Shown: positions 32,201 to 34,465, numbered from the stretch's first letter. The stretch: 64,000 bases of DNA from Arion vulgaris (GCA_020796225.1 CM036774.1:27432791-27496790); one strand, 5' to 3'. Notes: generated by a model from the letters alone, not told the origin. Translations and numbers: made by a program.

Positions 32201-34377
32201 GACATGATGCCATCTTTGTTGTTGGGGCTCTCGATGAGACTATCATGTTGAGGGGTATGAGGTACCACCCAATTGACATTGAGATGACTGTACAAAGATC
32301 ACATCGCAAGATTTGTGAATGGTCAGTTTATCTCTTATATCATTTATTATTTCTTTATATCTCTTCTCATTTATCATCAGTTTATCTCTTCTCATTTATT
32401 ATCAGTTTATTCCTTCTCATTTATCATCAGTTTATCTCTTCTCATTTATCATCAGTTTATCTCTTCTCATTTATCATCAGTTTATTCCTTCTTACAGATT
32501 GTAATCTTTATTGTAGTTATTAGATGTCCATCACGCCTGAGTGGTTAGGTGAAAGGTGATGTTATCATACTGGAGACATTTGAAATGTGATGTTATCATA
32601 CTGAAGACATTTGAAATCTGATGTTATCATACTGGAGACATTTGAAAGGTGATGTTATCATACTGGAGACATTTGAAAGGTGATGTTATCATAGTGAAGA
32701 CAGTGAAAAGATGATGTTGTTATCATAGTGAAGACAGTGAAAAGATGATGTTGTTATCATAGTGAAGACAGTGAAAAGATGATGTTGTTATCATAGTGAA
32801 GACAGTGAAAAGATGATGTTATCATAGTGAAGACAGTGAAAAGATGATGTTATCATAGTGAAGACAGTGAAAAGATGATGTTGTCATAGTGAAGACAGTG
32901 AAAAGATGATGTTATCATAGTGAAGACAGTGAAAAGATGATGTTATCATAGTAAAGACAGTGAAAAGATGATATTATCATAGTGAAGACAGTGAAAAGAT
33001 GATGTTGTCTAACAATTGACTGTAGTAGTAGTCATCATCTTACCAAATGTACAAGTTGTAAATCATATCTCAATGATCATATATTATCAACTAGCCTCTT
33101 CTCTTGATGTCTCCAACCTGTGACCAACAATAGACATTTACTACACTCATTATTTATCTATGTCTGTGTGTGTGCATTTAGTGCTGTCATCTTACTACTG
33201 TTTGATGTAGTTTATTGGGGCATTTGATTGCTTCTTGTTCTGACATGTTGACAATCACTAAATCAATCAAGATTGCCTGACTTGTTCAGCCACATCTGCA
33301 AGGATGAAATCCATGGGAAATAATTTACATGTTTGAATTAACAAGACAAACTCAAATTCTTGTCTGTTTGCATTCGTTCTTATTTAAGCTCATGAACTTT
33401 CACTGCTCAAGTCTTAGGGGATGTTGTGAAGGAAGATGGTGTTCATTGCTCAAGTCTTAGGGGATGTTGTGAAGGAAGATGGTGTTCACCGCTCAAGTCT
33501 TAGGGGATGTTGTGAAGGAAGATGGTGTTCACCGCTCAAGTCTTAGGGCATGTTGTGAAGGAAGATGGTGTTCATTGCTCAAGTTAGAGGGCATGTTGTG
33601 AAGGAAGATGGTGTTCACTGCTAAAGTTAAAGGGCATGTTGTGAAGGAAGATGGTGTTCACCGCTGAAGTCTGAGGGGATGTTGTGACGGAAGATGGTGT
33701 TCACTGCTCAAGTCAGAGGGCATGAGAGAAATACTGAGGAGGAGACGGAAGCACTTCTGAACTAATTGATTGGATGTGCAGTGATGATGATCTGACGACT
33801 AAACTAAAACTATATACTACTACTACATGTTGTTAGACTGAAGAACAAGGTTCTGTTTTTCTTTATCATTCAAGAAGAAGAAGAAGAACAAACACAGAAG
33901 AAGAAGAAATATAATTTCGTCTTGTGATGCTTTAGGTTTCATACATAAAACCGAATTGCCTCATATCATATCTTTTCATCACTATTGTCATCAACGCTGC
34001 ACTCACATGGATAAACTTGTTGTTTGTCTAATTTTGTTAATCATTGTTGTCCTCCACAGTGCTGTCTTCACATGGACAAACTTGTTGTTTGTCTAATTTT
34101 GTTAATCATTGTTGTCCTCCACAGTGCTGTCTTCACATGGACAAACTTACTGGTTGTGGTGGTAGAACTGGATGGAAATGAAAACGAAGCCCTTGACCTA
34201 GTTCCACTAGTGACCAATGTTGTATTAGAAGAGCATTATCTGATCGTTGGTGTAGTTGTTGTTGTTGATCCAGGTATCATACCCATTAATTCTCGAGGAG
34301 AGAAACAAAGAATGCATCTACGAGATGGTTTCCTGGCTGATCAGTTGGATCCCATTTATGTTGCTTACAATATGTGA
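864..34377 (+). CDS. DIP2: DIP2 (disco-interacting protein 2), C-terminal 14 exons, 5' part outside window
   Basis: The coding sequence is the join of 864-938, 3066-3189, 7294-7335, 10757-10896, 13546-13707, 16000-16130, 17526-17617, 23273-23349, 24765-24935, 25631-25750, 27887-27961, 31145-31319, 32198-32321 and 34125-34377. This gives 586 codons plus TGA. Every intron is GT-AG and every phase matches its neighbour. The translation follows DIP2 without gaps, from the start of the second adenylate-forming domain (WRSITTPDHVLF) through VPVTIRPPHPQN, DFSVSTTGMLAGVKMSHA (the position of the A3 signature in ANL enzymes), RGMRYHPIDIE and the ending DQLDPIYVAYNM. DIP2 proteins carry a DMAP1-binding N-terminus and two fatty-acyl-AMP-ligase-like domains. 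They are known to control specific diacylglycerols and, in animals, neuronal morphology. Vertebrate paralogues are about 1,550 residues, so roughly the first 950 are missing. Introns make up about 95% of the span and hold the arrays and transposons listed below. Confidence 0.95.
939..1790. repeat. 82-bp minisatellite built on exon A end plus splice donor
   Basis: Each unit contains 48 bp of the 3' end of DIP2 exon A (ending AAACTCTAGG) directly followed by a strong donor, GTGAGT or GTAAGT, and about 34 bp of intron start. Donors occur at 939 (the real one), 1021, 1103, 1185, 1267, 1346, 1428 and 1763. No acceptor is copied. A 254-bp MITE interrupts the array at 1435-1688. Confidence 0.95.
1435..1688. 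mobile_element. MITE, 254 bp, perfect 25-bp terminal inverted repeats, TA target duplication
   Basis: The left end CAGGGTGTTCAACTTAAAAG is the exact reverse complement of the right end for 25 bp (1435-1459 against 1664-1688). TA is present on both sides (1433-1434 and 1689-1690). The insertion splits a copy of GTAAGTATTTAC in the splice-donor array. There is no ORF. TA duplication and CAGGG ends fit a Tc1/mariner-type non-autonomous element. Confidence 0.93.
1790..2210. repeat. 57-bp minisatellite carrying splice-donor-like sequence
   Basis: About seven units of 57 bp; each contains CTCAAAGGTGAGTATTTAC or a close variant. Strong donor-like GTGAGT motifs lie at 1823, 1880, 1937, 1994, 2051, 2108 and 2165. 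It shares GTGAGTATTTACT with the adjacent 82-bp array, so one array probably seeded the other. Confidence 0.92.
2270..2570 (-). pseudogene. LINE 3'-end fragment (family of 16600, 22860, 35200)
   Basis: Minus-strand sequence like the ends of RTE-like LINEs (…RRQALEW…GRPK…W…DI). The same 130-bp block (TTTCATCACAGC…TGAAAAACTCT…TCTAGCAAGTTC in plus orientation) recurs at 22860-23050, more weakly at 16620-16770, and inverted at 35200-35400. No intact ORF. Confidence 0.6.
2590..2885 (-). pseudogene. RNase H-LINE 3' region, degenerate minus copy
   Basis: Nearly collinear with the better copy at 11860-12150: shared TTTGGAATATCTTCATTGCA, CTCGGACATGTCCATAGGTG and CCAGTTC…TTTTGATTGATGAGCC. It is the 3' end of the RNase H-bearing LINE family, with indels and stops. 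Confidence 0.7.
2925..3035. repeat. Short array of GATGAGCAAATATTTGATG units
   Basis: Three imperfect units of about 35 bp, ending 30 bp before exon B. Confidence 0.75.
3066..3189 (+). CDS. DIP2: DIP2 exon B (NQAASSYNCLQLHKRAEKI...)
   Basis: It starts after TCTTGTAG and ends CCCAG|GTATGAG. Length is 124 nt, phase 0 in and phase 1 out. It encodes SSYNCLQLHKRAEKIG, then LLMEKGRLNTGDHVALVFHP. Starting at AAC gives exactly the residue spacing between the LNSR and QLHKRAEK blocks of other DIP2 proteins, which decided the acceptor. Confidence 0.9.
3300..3640. repeat. About 50-bp minisatellite (GAGATTTATAATTCTCTGTG)
   Basis: Six to seven imperfect units containing GTTGTGACAACAGTTGAGAC and variants. 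Purine-rich. Confidence 0.85.
3640..4310. other. Intron sequence, mostly unassigned; possible LINE RNase H trace
   Basis: 3640-4140 is AT/GA-rich with no gene recognised. At 4240-4305 one plus frame reads WFAFTDGSSYSAALVIY, which resembles the TDGS start of LINE RNase H domains, but the stretch is too short to be sure. Confidence 0.35.
4310..5095. repeat. 65-bp minisatellite, about 12 copies
   Basis: The unit contains CACACTTAAACTAGGCAGCC and GTCAGTAAGTTGCTTACCCA. Copies are over 90% alike. The AGTAAGTTGC core is donor-like, but no adjoining exon carries the unit. Confidence 0.93.
5150..5880 (+). pseudogene. LINE apurinic-endonuclease domain fragment with internal triplication
   Basis: Conceptual frames read NVRTLC, RLQVDIVALQETRLP, KYTFFWHGLGIDQPRLYGVS and IICVYAPT. 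These are the start, QETRLP (metal-binding Glu) and later motifs of LINE exonuclease-endonuclease-phosphatase domains. The first ~130 bp (AGATTTGACACATGGAA … CAGGAAACCAGGCTCCC) are present three times in tandem (5160-5290, 5280-5430, 5433-5585). Frameshifts and stops throughout. Confidence 0.75.
5879..6250 (-). pseudogene. LINE C-terminal fragment (FRQVKYFGHIKRHD)
   Basis: A minus-strand ORF encodes QLLREIKFRQVKYFGHIKRH, GKVEGGRARGRLRDKWEETL and ends MAPDDDEYT. It is the C-terminal tail of a LINE reverse transcriptase (the KYFGHIxR…GRxRGR motif). The GATGATGAATA repeat at its 3' end is probably the element tail. Related copies are at 26630-26990 and 56300-56740. Confidence 0.75.
6300..7200 (-). 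pseudogene. RTE-like LINE, 3' half, minus strand
   Basis: Collinear with the plus copy at 46800-47310. Encoded pieces include MQRKTDTLSSIASKVGPQIS, ESKLNAFENRCL, MNIKWNEFRRIDEIRDMSGQ and RRWRYVGHTLRRNDQRISKQ. The 3' end carries an (AAT)n tail (TAATAATAAT at 6300 in plus view), typical of RTE-type elements. Multiple frameshifts. Confidence 0.85.
7294..7335 (+). CDS. DIP2: DIP2 exon C, 42-nt small exon (GVELVSAFYGCLYV)
   Basis: A 42-nt exon between TTTTTGTAG and GTAAGTTT, phase 1 in and phase 1 out. It encodes GVELVSAFYGCLYV and the first base of the next Gly. It joins ...VFHP to GCVPVTIRPPHPQN exactly as in the family. Confidence 0.93.
7441..8069 (+). pseudogene. LINE C-terminal fragment with tandem-repeated 3' tail
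   Basis: It encodes EPCLNYIEKQRMKLFGHLIR and VRKKVRGRP, closely matching the copy at 48370-48795. The 3' terminal segment GACACTGGGCAACAACCTGG is repeated about 6.5 times with a 32-bp period (7841-8056), then ends in (GAA)n. It sits inside the 26-bp array family: TTAGTACTA precedes it and CTAATAGTAAG follows. Confidence 0.8.
8065..8306. repeat. 26-bp minisatellite, left part (split by mariner element)
   Basis: About nine copies of ACTAATAGTAAGTTACCTGT plus GTTAGT. The array continues with the same unit and phase after the transposon at 10476-10655. Confidence 0.95.
8307..10473 (+). mobile_element. Tc1/mariner-superfamily DNA transposon, 2.17 kb, TIR-bounded, TA duplication
   Basis: The ends TAGTCTGTCCATTAATTCGT and its reverse complement define terminal inverted repeats of at least 100 bp with few mismatches (8307-8415 against 10370-10473). 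TA flanks both sides. The interior holds a broken transposase gene. The insertion splits the 26-bp minisatellite cleanly in two. Confidence 0.93.
8850..9960 (+). pseudogene. Transposase pseudogene of the 2.17-kb mariner-like element
   Basis: Pieces in different frames read KRTIDDFDIDVIRR (N-terminal region), YDIVYWDESWVNAHHT (first catalytic Asp), SSKGQRIILTHAGSSEEGLV, MNGHIFRHWMEKDLLSIL, SCLVMDNASYHN (second catalytic Asp) and LNPIELVWAKVKGQVAEQN (third acidic residue, here Glu). This is a DDE-type IS630/Tc1/mariner transposase. At least three frameshifts and several stops make it inactive. The terminal repeats are better preserved than the gene. Confidence 0.88.
10476..10655. repeat. 26-bp minisatellite, right part
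   Basis: Seven copies of the 8065-8306 unit, continuing the array after the transposon. Confidence 0.95.
10757..10896 (+). CDS. DIP2: DIP2 exon D (GCVPVTIRPPHPQN...RLLKTK)
   Basis: 140 nt between CACTTGTAG and GTAAGAAG, phase 1 in and phase 0 out. It encodes GCVPVTIRPPHPQN, STLPTVRMIVEVSKS and AVIRLLKTK, one of the best conserved blocks of DIP2. Confidence 0.96.
10945..11158 (+). pseudogene. LINE 3'-terminal fragment with threefold tail repeat
   Basis: Matches 48650-48790 (GATGG…GTAGCAGAATCCTGTGAAAG…ACAATCAC). The tail unit CACTGGACAACAACCCGGTA occurs three times, then (GAA)n. This is a severely 5'-truncated insertion. Confidence 0.8.
11280..11620 (+). pseudogene. LINE reverse-transcriptase C-terminal fragment (family of 60120 and 29450)
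   Basis: Reads MRVNQCYIEPIL, KSLRATEMWFYKRMMRISW and TAKMMNVEVLNEI. This matches the 60500-60690 copy (VTEMWFYRRMLKIPWTAKKT). Frameshifted. Confidence 0.75.
11625..11795 (+). mobile_element. SINE fragment with (GAA)n tail
   Basis: GGCTCAGATCACATACAAA, AAGTGGTCGATATG and a long (GAA)n run match the 3' part of the SINE B family (14985-15150, 23405-23655, 36945-37170). Confidence 0.65.
11860..12302 (-). pseudogene. LINE-encoded RNase H domain and C-terminus
   Basis: A minus-strand ORF, open from 12302, encodes SISFVFVPGHMGVVGNERAD, RLAGSAAISEGQPMDRADIM, LRELGLKIGVARKERYNRYT and RRRSKHLWTCPSAMK. The FVPGHxGVxGNExAD block is the C-terminal RNase H motif (His and last Asp) of I/R1-type LINEs. Upstream TDGS and reverse-transcriptase parts are absent. 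The open frame then runs into an unrelated GAA/CTT microsatellite. Of the RNase H copies here this is the most intact, although truncated. Confidence 0.85.
12455..12960. mobile_element. Pair of tRNA-derived SINEs, plus (12460-12750) and minus (12750-12945)
   Basis: The plus element begins TCTGTAGTTCAAGTGG (A-box-like) and has GGGTTCAAACCCC (B-box-like) about 45 bp later. In the minus element, the reverse complement reads CTGGCCAAATGGATTAG and later GAGTTCAAATCACAG. A related plus copy lies at 30350-30570. They are tRNA-like but lack a closing acceptor stem. Confidence 0.6.
13145..13420 (+). pseudogene. LINE C-terminal fragment (GRPRKRWIDNIKTTL)
   Basis: One frame, with an indel, reads GRPRK.WIDNIKTTLHKHAY, HLALERKLKLPSLRLTARVD and ANYIFHLGIDNRLN before a stop. 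The GRPRxxWxDNI pattern is typical of LINE C-termini. It ends about 125 bp before exon E. Confidence 0.55.
13546..13707 (+). CDS. DIP2: DIP2 exon E (EASAIVDSKTW...TTGMLAGVK)
   Basis: Exactly 54 codons between TCTTACAG and GTAAGATA, phase 0 at both ends. It encodes TWTNLLDTDDLPKRK and YLDFSVSTTGMLAGVK. The STTGMLAGVK stretch sits where ANL adenylating enzymes have the phosphate-binding TSGTTGxPKG loop. Confidence 0.96.
13750..13812. repeat. Isolated left end of the 47-bp array
   Basis: CAGTTCATGTGAGTGAGTGT and TATTCAGTTCATGTG match the 15165-15930 unit, about 45 bp after the exon E donor. The rest of the array lies beyond the 13815-15150 insertion. Confidence 0.7.
13815..15150 (+). mobile_element. 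Long non-coding retroelement inserted in 47-bp array; ends in SINE B sequence
   Basis: The first 170 bp (GTCAAAGGCGCAGTTATAG, GTGAGCTGGCACTATTCAAG, CTGGTAGGGATCAAGGGAGA) match 41770-41935 and, more weakly, 26175-26300. The last 170 bp (TAACTGGCACAATGTACA, CTTAGGCTCAGATCACATAC, GAAGAAG) match SINE B. The middle kilobase has no coding similarity I recognise. It may be one long element or two adjacent ones. Confidence 0.6.
15160..15930. repeat. 47-bp minisatellite, about 16 copies
   Basis: The unit contains TTCATGTATGAGCGTGTGCT and GTCATCTCACCTGTATAATT. It is the continuation of the array whose first unit lies right after exon E. Confidence 0.93.
16000..16130 (+). CDS. DIP2: DIP2 exon F (MSHASAAALCKAQKLQ...LWCLS)
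   Basis: 131 nt after CTCTTGAAG, with donor GTGGGC, phase 0 in and phase 2 out. It encodes MSHASAAALCKAQKLQCELY, PSRDVVLCLDPYSGLG and FVLWCLS. The GTGGGC donor is weaker than those of neighbouring exons. Confidence 0.94.
16600..16770 (-). pseudogene. LINE 3'-end fragment, weak copy
   Basis: Shares ACTCTGTCTCTAGCCAGTTC, TTCATGGTTTCTTTAATATC and CATCTTCTTCTTGGTCTGCC with the 2290-2420 and 22870-22990 copies. Confidence 0.5.
16775..17065. repeat. Irregular TGTGTGGCTAAAGTCACTTA repeats
   Basis: Units of about 55-75 bp with TGAAGTCAGTTGTTGTTTGG. A precursor copy lies at 16545-16580. Confidence 0.75.
17085..17333 (+). mobile_element. SINE A, plus copy with (GAA)n tail
   Basis: The head is AAGTGGTTACCGGGCCTAAA, then GGTGTAAAGAATAGAACCAC and GGCTGAAATCGGATGCAC; the tail is AAGAAGAAGAAGA. 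Other copies: 18699-18966 (minus), 43763-43878 (head only, minus) and 44040-44285 (plus). Confidence 0.85.
17526..17617 (+). CDS. DIP2: DIP2 exon G (IYSGHHSILIPPSEVEVNP...)
   Basis: 92 nt between TATTTTCAG and GTAATAAA, phase 2 in and phase 1 out, with no ATG. It encodes (S)IYSGHHSILIPPSEVEVNP, then AVWLTAVSQYK. It was found from homology and from phase matching with exons F and H. Confidence 0.94.
17850..18556. repeat. 39-bp minisatellite, about 17 copies, LINE-derived
   Basis: The unit is ATGTTGGATGGTGAACAGGA plus CTTACAGGACATGGTGGAT. It is stop-free in all three plus frames reported open here. One unit is shortened (17970-17990), keeping frame. Confidence 0.96.
18699..18966 (-). mobile_element. 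SINE A, minus copy, with target-site duplication
   Basis: (CTT)n at the left and the reverse-complemented SINE A head at the right. The flanks ATCTTGGTGCC and ATCTGGGTGCC form an 11-bp duplication with one mismatch, and the LINE coding sequence is continuous when it is removed. Confidence 0.88.
19878..20495 (+). pseudogene. Penelope-like GIY-YIG endonuclease domain
   Basis: A 205-codon open frame. Residues 1-60 include LILTFHPHS and PLVAYRRDRSLKDMLVHSRL (the linker found in Penelope-like elements). Residues ~75-80 hold CYTCAYV, a Cys pair. Residues ~107-125 read IIYAITCKRCSKAYIGETG, the GIY-YIG motif, followed by R and H in SDRFGQHLRDIH and the presumed catalytic Glu in FALENRFISLYGTL. The upstream part of the polyprotein is in another frame (EKVLASAML stop at 19813) and the reverse transcriptase is gone. 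The nuclease domain itself has no stop. Confidence 0.85.
20665..22605. repeat. 42-bp minisatellite, about 46 copies, in Penelope 3' UTR
   Basis: The unit contains GTATTCTGTATGTAGTATGC and TGTGAAATTCTTCACTTCTG. Two main variants, TTCTGTTG and TTCTATTG, are interspersed. The AATTCTTCACTTCTGTTGTA stretch resembles AATTTGTCACTCCTGTTGTT in the array-free Penelope copy (reverse complement near 58885), its probable seed. Confidence 0.93.
22855..23055 (-). pseudogene. LINE 3'-end fragment
   Basis: Same block as 2290-2420 and (inverted) 35200-35400, including GAACCATGCCTTCCATTACC. No open frame of useful length. Confidence 0.6.
23188..23228. repeat. (CT)n microsatellite upstream of exon H
   Basis: An almost pure CT tract with one TGT interruption. 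It may lengthen the polypyrimidine context, but the real acceptor tract is at 23255-23270. Confidence 0.9.
23273..23349 (+). CDS. DIP2: DIP2 exon H (VRDTFCSYGVMELCTRGLG...)
   Basis: 77 nt after TTTCTCTCTAG, with donor GTTTGT, phase 1 in and phase 0 out. It encodes VRDTFCSYGVMELCTRGLG and TSTLSLK. A (CT)-rich microsatellite lies about 45 bp upstream. Confidence 0.94.
23405..23655 (+). mobile_element. SINE B copy inserted in intron-start array
   Basis: GCAAAGAATAGTAACACTGC, AAGGCATGTCATAAGAGGCG and GGCGCATAACTGGCACAACG match 36945-37170. AAGTGAG occurs on both sides (23396-23402 and 23654-23660), a possible short target duplication. Confidence 0.78.
23655..23960. repeat. Purine-rich array of AGATTATTGAAGTGAGAATT units
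   Basis: Five to six imperfect units. A single unit, CAAGATTATTGAAGTGAG, lies at 23385-23402, right after exon H and before the SINE, so the array began near the donor. Confidence 0.85.
23985..24735. repeat. 32-bp minisatellite, about 23 copies
   Basis: The unit contains GTTATGAGAGCCATGTTGAC and TAGTCTGTCTAT. It ends about 30 bp before exon I. Confidence 0.94.
24765..24935 (+). CDS. DIP2: DIP2 exon I (AKGVNLSCMRSC...VNVGICLQ)
   Basis: 57 codons between ATTACCAG and GTAACA, phase 0 at both ends. It encodes AKGVNLSCMRSCCVIAEERP, TAFTKLFASLGLSPRAVSTS and FGCRVNVGICLQ. Its last 21 bp plus the donor are repeated several times in the following intron. Confidence 0.95.
24936..25345. repeat. 47-bp minisatellite built on exon I end plus splice donor
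   Basis: Units contain AATGTGGGCATATGTTTACA followed by G and GTA: the last 21 bp of exon I with its donor. Donors are at 24936 (real), 24992, 25039, 25086, 25133, 25224 and later copies. One copy has lost the donor (CAGCTAG at 25176). Units are 47 bp (the first is 56), so read-through shifts frame. Confidence 0.93.
25378..25585. repeat. 18-bp array (ACAGATATATGTACCACAT)
   Basis: About 11 units drifting from ACAGATATATG to ACAGGTGTATG. Several contain CAGGT. Confidence 0.88.
25631..25750 (+). CDS. DIP2: DIP2 exon J (GASCPDTTTVYVDMRALR...LLESGK)
   Basis: 40 codons between TCTGGCAG and GTTAGTAAC, phase 0 at both ends. It encodes DTTTVYVDMRALRNDRVSLV and GSPHSLCLLESGK. The end at Lys 25750 is chosen because the next exon begins LLPGVKV and the family reads MESGKxLPGVKV. 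The reading frame stays open through eleven further copies of the exon end and donor to 26146, so the donor actually used is uncertain. Confidence 0.93.
25751..26140. repeat. 33-bp in-frame minisatellite of exon J end plus splice donor
   Basis: Eleven to twelve units of GTTAGTAACATGATGAGCCT plus AGAGTCAGGCAAG (or AGTCAAG). Donor-type AAG|GTTAGT recurs every 33 bp from 25751 to 26114. Exon J's frame stays open throughout, adding VSNMMSLESGK or VSNMMSLESVK per unit, and stops at 26146. Confidence 0.96.
26170..26330 (+). mobile_element. Fragment of the GTGAGCTGG retroelement family
   Basis: GTACCAGGGCCAGTGAGCTG and CTACCTCACGTGGTGACTCT are weakly collinear with 13840-13960 and 41800-41920. Confidence 0.5.
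26430..26520. repeat. 28-bp repeat, three copies
   Basis: AGAAGCACACAACTGACCAC plus TGGTCATGCC, in tandem. Confidence 0.92.
26630..27060 (-). pseudogene. LINE C-terminal fragment (KLKYFGHIKRHEGLEKPIME)
   Basis: A minus-strand ORF encodes LKYFGHIKRHEGLEKPIMEG, GRPQRRWIQDVTDGLNMTAA and VAVHLAYERE; further fragments (…YKC..NVLLKSW..Q) run to 27060. A second copy is at 56290-56740. The KYFGHIxRHE…GRPxRRWxxDV pattern is a LINE C-terminus. The stretch encoding the repeated YKCYR segment occurs twice. Confidence 0.78.
27285..27580. mobile_element. 85-bp direct duplication plus SINE-like 3' end with (GAA)n
   Basis: GTTGATGTTCAGTATGAGAG … AGGTACACC … AAGAATCAT occurs twice (27275-27360 and 27361-27445). 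27480-27580 (TTGGCACAATGTATTCACAC, AGAGTGGTTAAC, (GAA)n) resembles the SINE B 3' end. Confidence 0.6.
27600..27730. repeat. 27-bp repeats of TTAGACTCACCTGTAGATAT
   Basis: Four imperfect units. No gene-like sequence. Confidence 0.85.
27887..27961 (+). CDS. DIP2: DIP2 exon K (LLPGVKVAIANPETKGQC...)
   Basis: 25 codons between ATCCTCAG and GTCAGTCT, phase 0 at both ends. It encodes LLPGVKVAIANPETKGQC and ADSHLGE. It contains no ATG. Confidence 0.95.
28120..28620 (+). pseudogene. RNase H-LINE 3' portion
   Basis: Encodes MSMLRKIETGWARRQWMESL, KISFIFVPGHAGKGNERADR and MAAVQSGLAMDQADILNS, then in other frames VVNLQN..QTARIPSQVW and a terminal block ending ATGATGATCCGATGACTAAA. It has the RNase H His/Asp motif FVPGHAGxxGNERAD. 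Frameshifts near 28357 and 28440. Confidence 0.82.
28530..28875. repeat. 87-bp tandem repeat of the RNase H-LINE 3' terminus
   Basis: Four copies of GAGACATACTGAAGAGGAGA … TTGGTTCAATTTGCAGTGAT … GATCCGATGACTAAAC. This segment occurs once at the end of the 31615-31870 copy. Confidence 0.92.
28940..29105. repeat. 46-bp repeat, three copies
   Basis: CAACTTGAGAGATTTCACTC plus TGACAACACACTCATTAATA in tandem. Confidence 0.88.
29155..29700 (-). pseudogene. LINE reverse-transcriptase C-terminal fragment, minus strand
   Basis: Minus frames encode KMRSIICNKSLSIDIRMRII, QCNTEPILTYGCESWTINKQ and MEKSLSATEIWFYIRMMRIP, matching 60480-60690 (LCVNSLPMTLRKRVLHCYIE, PILMYGSESWTINKQ). The remainder to 29155 is the frameshifted tail. 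The GATGATGAT tract at its 3' end (CATCATCATC at 29160 in plus view) is the probable tail. Confidence 0.8.
29700..30345. other. Unassigned intron sequence with small 18-bp repeat
   Basis: AT-rich. 30115-30205 holds five copies of CTGGGATGATATTGCTAG. 29800-29870 has a short direct repeat (GACAGAGGGAAATAAGAAGG). No gene recognised. Confidence 0.6.
30350..30570 (+). mobile_element. tRNA-like SINE, plus copy
   Basis: Begins GTCTGGCTGAATGGATTAG (A-box-like, as in the reverse complement of 12750-12945) and ends with the shared CCTTTAAATTCCTCAGACTC / CTGTCCTACACTG block. Confidence 0.6.
30570..30930 (+). pseudogene. LINE C-terminal fragment (KLKWFVHLVRMN)
   Basis: Encodes CEMRCLRKAVNKTRRDYIGN, DEIRRTVKTTPVVRFIEKQK and LKWFVHLVRMNPTTPIAG, then GRGRPKK with a frameshift into LKLHSITAYQATKRALSR. 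It is a LINE C-terminus of the same broad type as 48400-48795. Confidence 0.8.
31145..31319 (+). CDS. DIP2: DIP2 exon L (IWVSSGHNTNGYFTIYGDES...)
   Basis: 175 nt after AAAAACCAG, with donor GTATGTCT, phase 0 in and phase 1 out. It encodes IWVSSGHNTNGYFTIYGDES, YARTGYLGFIRRTELTQSDG. The ARTGYLGF stretch corresponds to the RTGDLGF core motif of adenylating enzymes, with Asp replaced by Tyr as is usual in DIP2. The acceptor has a poor pyrimidine tract. Confidence 0.95.
31395..31870 (+). pseudogene. RNase H-LINE fragments, 3' complete
   Basis: 31425-31615 reads FVPGHSRVKGNERAEGC (RNase H motif). 31655-31840 reads STTLTRLQEFQVKCGVARQE, RYAGSQRRIVNQQRTGVVSR and HTLRDILREEIGTLMD-stop, the best-preserved C-terminus of this family. 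It is followed by GCAGTGATGATGATCCGATG. Confidence 0.82.
31880..32140. repeat. 39-bp minisatellite, about 6-7 copies
   Basis: ACTGTTATAGTCATTGTATT plus GAAGTCATATGACTGTCGT. Ends about 60 bp before exon M. Confidence 0.93.
32198..32321 (+). CDS. DIP2: DIP2 exon M (RHDAIFVVGALDETIMLRG...)
   Basis: 124 nt between TCTGTACAG and GTCAGTTT, phase 1 in and phase 2 out. It encodes RHDAIFVVGALDETIMLRG, MRYHPIDIEMTVQRSHRK and ICE, plus two bases of the Cys completed in the last exon. This is the hinge and start of the C-terminal subdomain. Confidence 0.95.
32322..32502. repeat. 25-bp array starting at the exon M donor
   Basis: Units of CAGTTTATCTCTTCTCATTT plus ATCAT. The first, diverged unit is the donor itself (GTCAGTTTATCTCTTATATC). 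The exonic side of the junction is not copied. Confidence 0.88.
32540..33012. repeat. 31-bp minisatellite, about 15 copies
   Basis: TGATGTTATCATAGTGAAGA plus CAGTGAAAAGA. The left five units are variants with CTGGAGACATTTGAAA. Confidence 0.93.
33012..33400. other. Unassigned intron sequence
   Basis: AT-rich with no repeat or coding signal that I can support. Confidence 0.6.
33400..33835 (+). repeat. 43-bp minisatellite derived from RNase H-LINE, followed by LINE 3' end
   Basis: About seven units of TTCACCGCTCAAGTCTTAGG plus GGATGTTGTGAAGGAAGATGGTG. The same segment occurs once in the RNase H copy at 58375-58425 (TTTCACTGCTCAAGTCGGAG, reading WAFTAQVG just after TDGS). 33720-33815 is the LINE 3' terminus (ATGATGATCTGACGACTAAA). 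(GAA)n follows at 33870-33910. Confidence 0.85.
33985..34124. repeat. 65-bp tandem copies of the terminal-exon acceptor and exon start
   Basis: TTGTTGTCCTCCACAG|TGCT and 40 bp of exon-like sequence (GTCTTCACATGGACAAACTT) occur at 34060 and again at the real exon start 34125. A diverged third exon-start copy (CTGCACTCACATGGATAAAC) is at about 33997. Confidence 0.93.
34125..34377 (+). CDS. DIP2: DIP2 terminal exon N (CAVFTWTNLLVVVVELDG...VAYNM-stop)
   Basis: It starts after CTCCACAG and ends at TGA 34375-34377. It encodes AVFTWTNLLVVVVELDG, LVPLVTNVVLEEHYLIVGVV, DPGIIPINSRGEKQRMHLRD and GFLADQLDPIYVAYNM, the nearly invariant DIP2 C-terminus. The acceptor and the first part of this exon are also present as upstream copies at 33985-34124. 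Only the last copy reads through, because the copy beginning at 34060 reaches TAA within 13 codons. Confidence 0.97.
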
Positions 34378-34465
34378 TTTGTCATGCTGCTGCTATTGCT
34401 GGTCTAGTAGTGAGGTGGGATGTGTATATATGTGTGTGGCTGTGTGTGGCTGTATTAAGTAGACA

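Noticed and set aside
34024..34124. ATG-initiated ORF running into the DIP2 terminal exon
   Set aside because: The upstream part is the duplicated acceptor and intron; DIP2 homology starts at CAVFTWTN after the last CCACAG.
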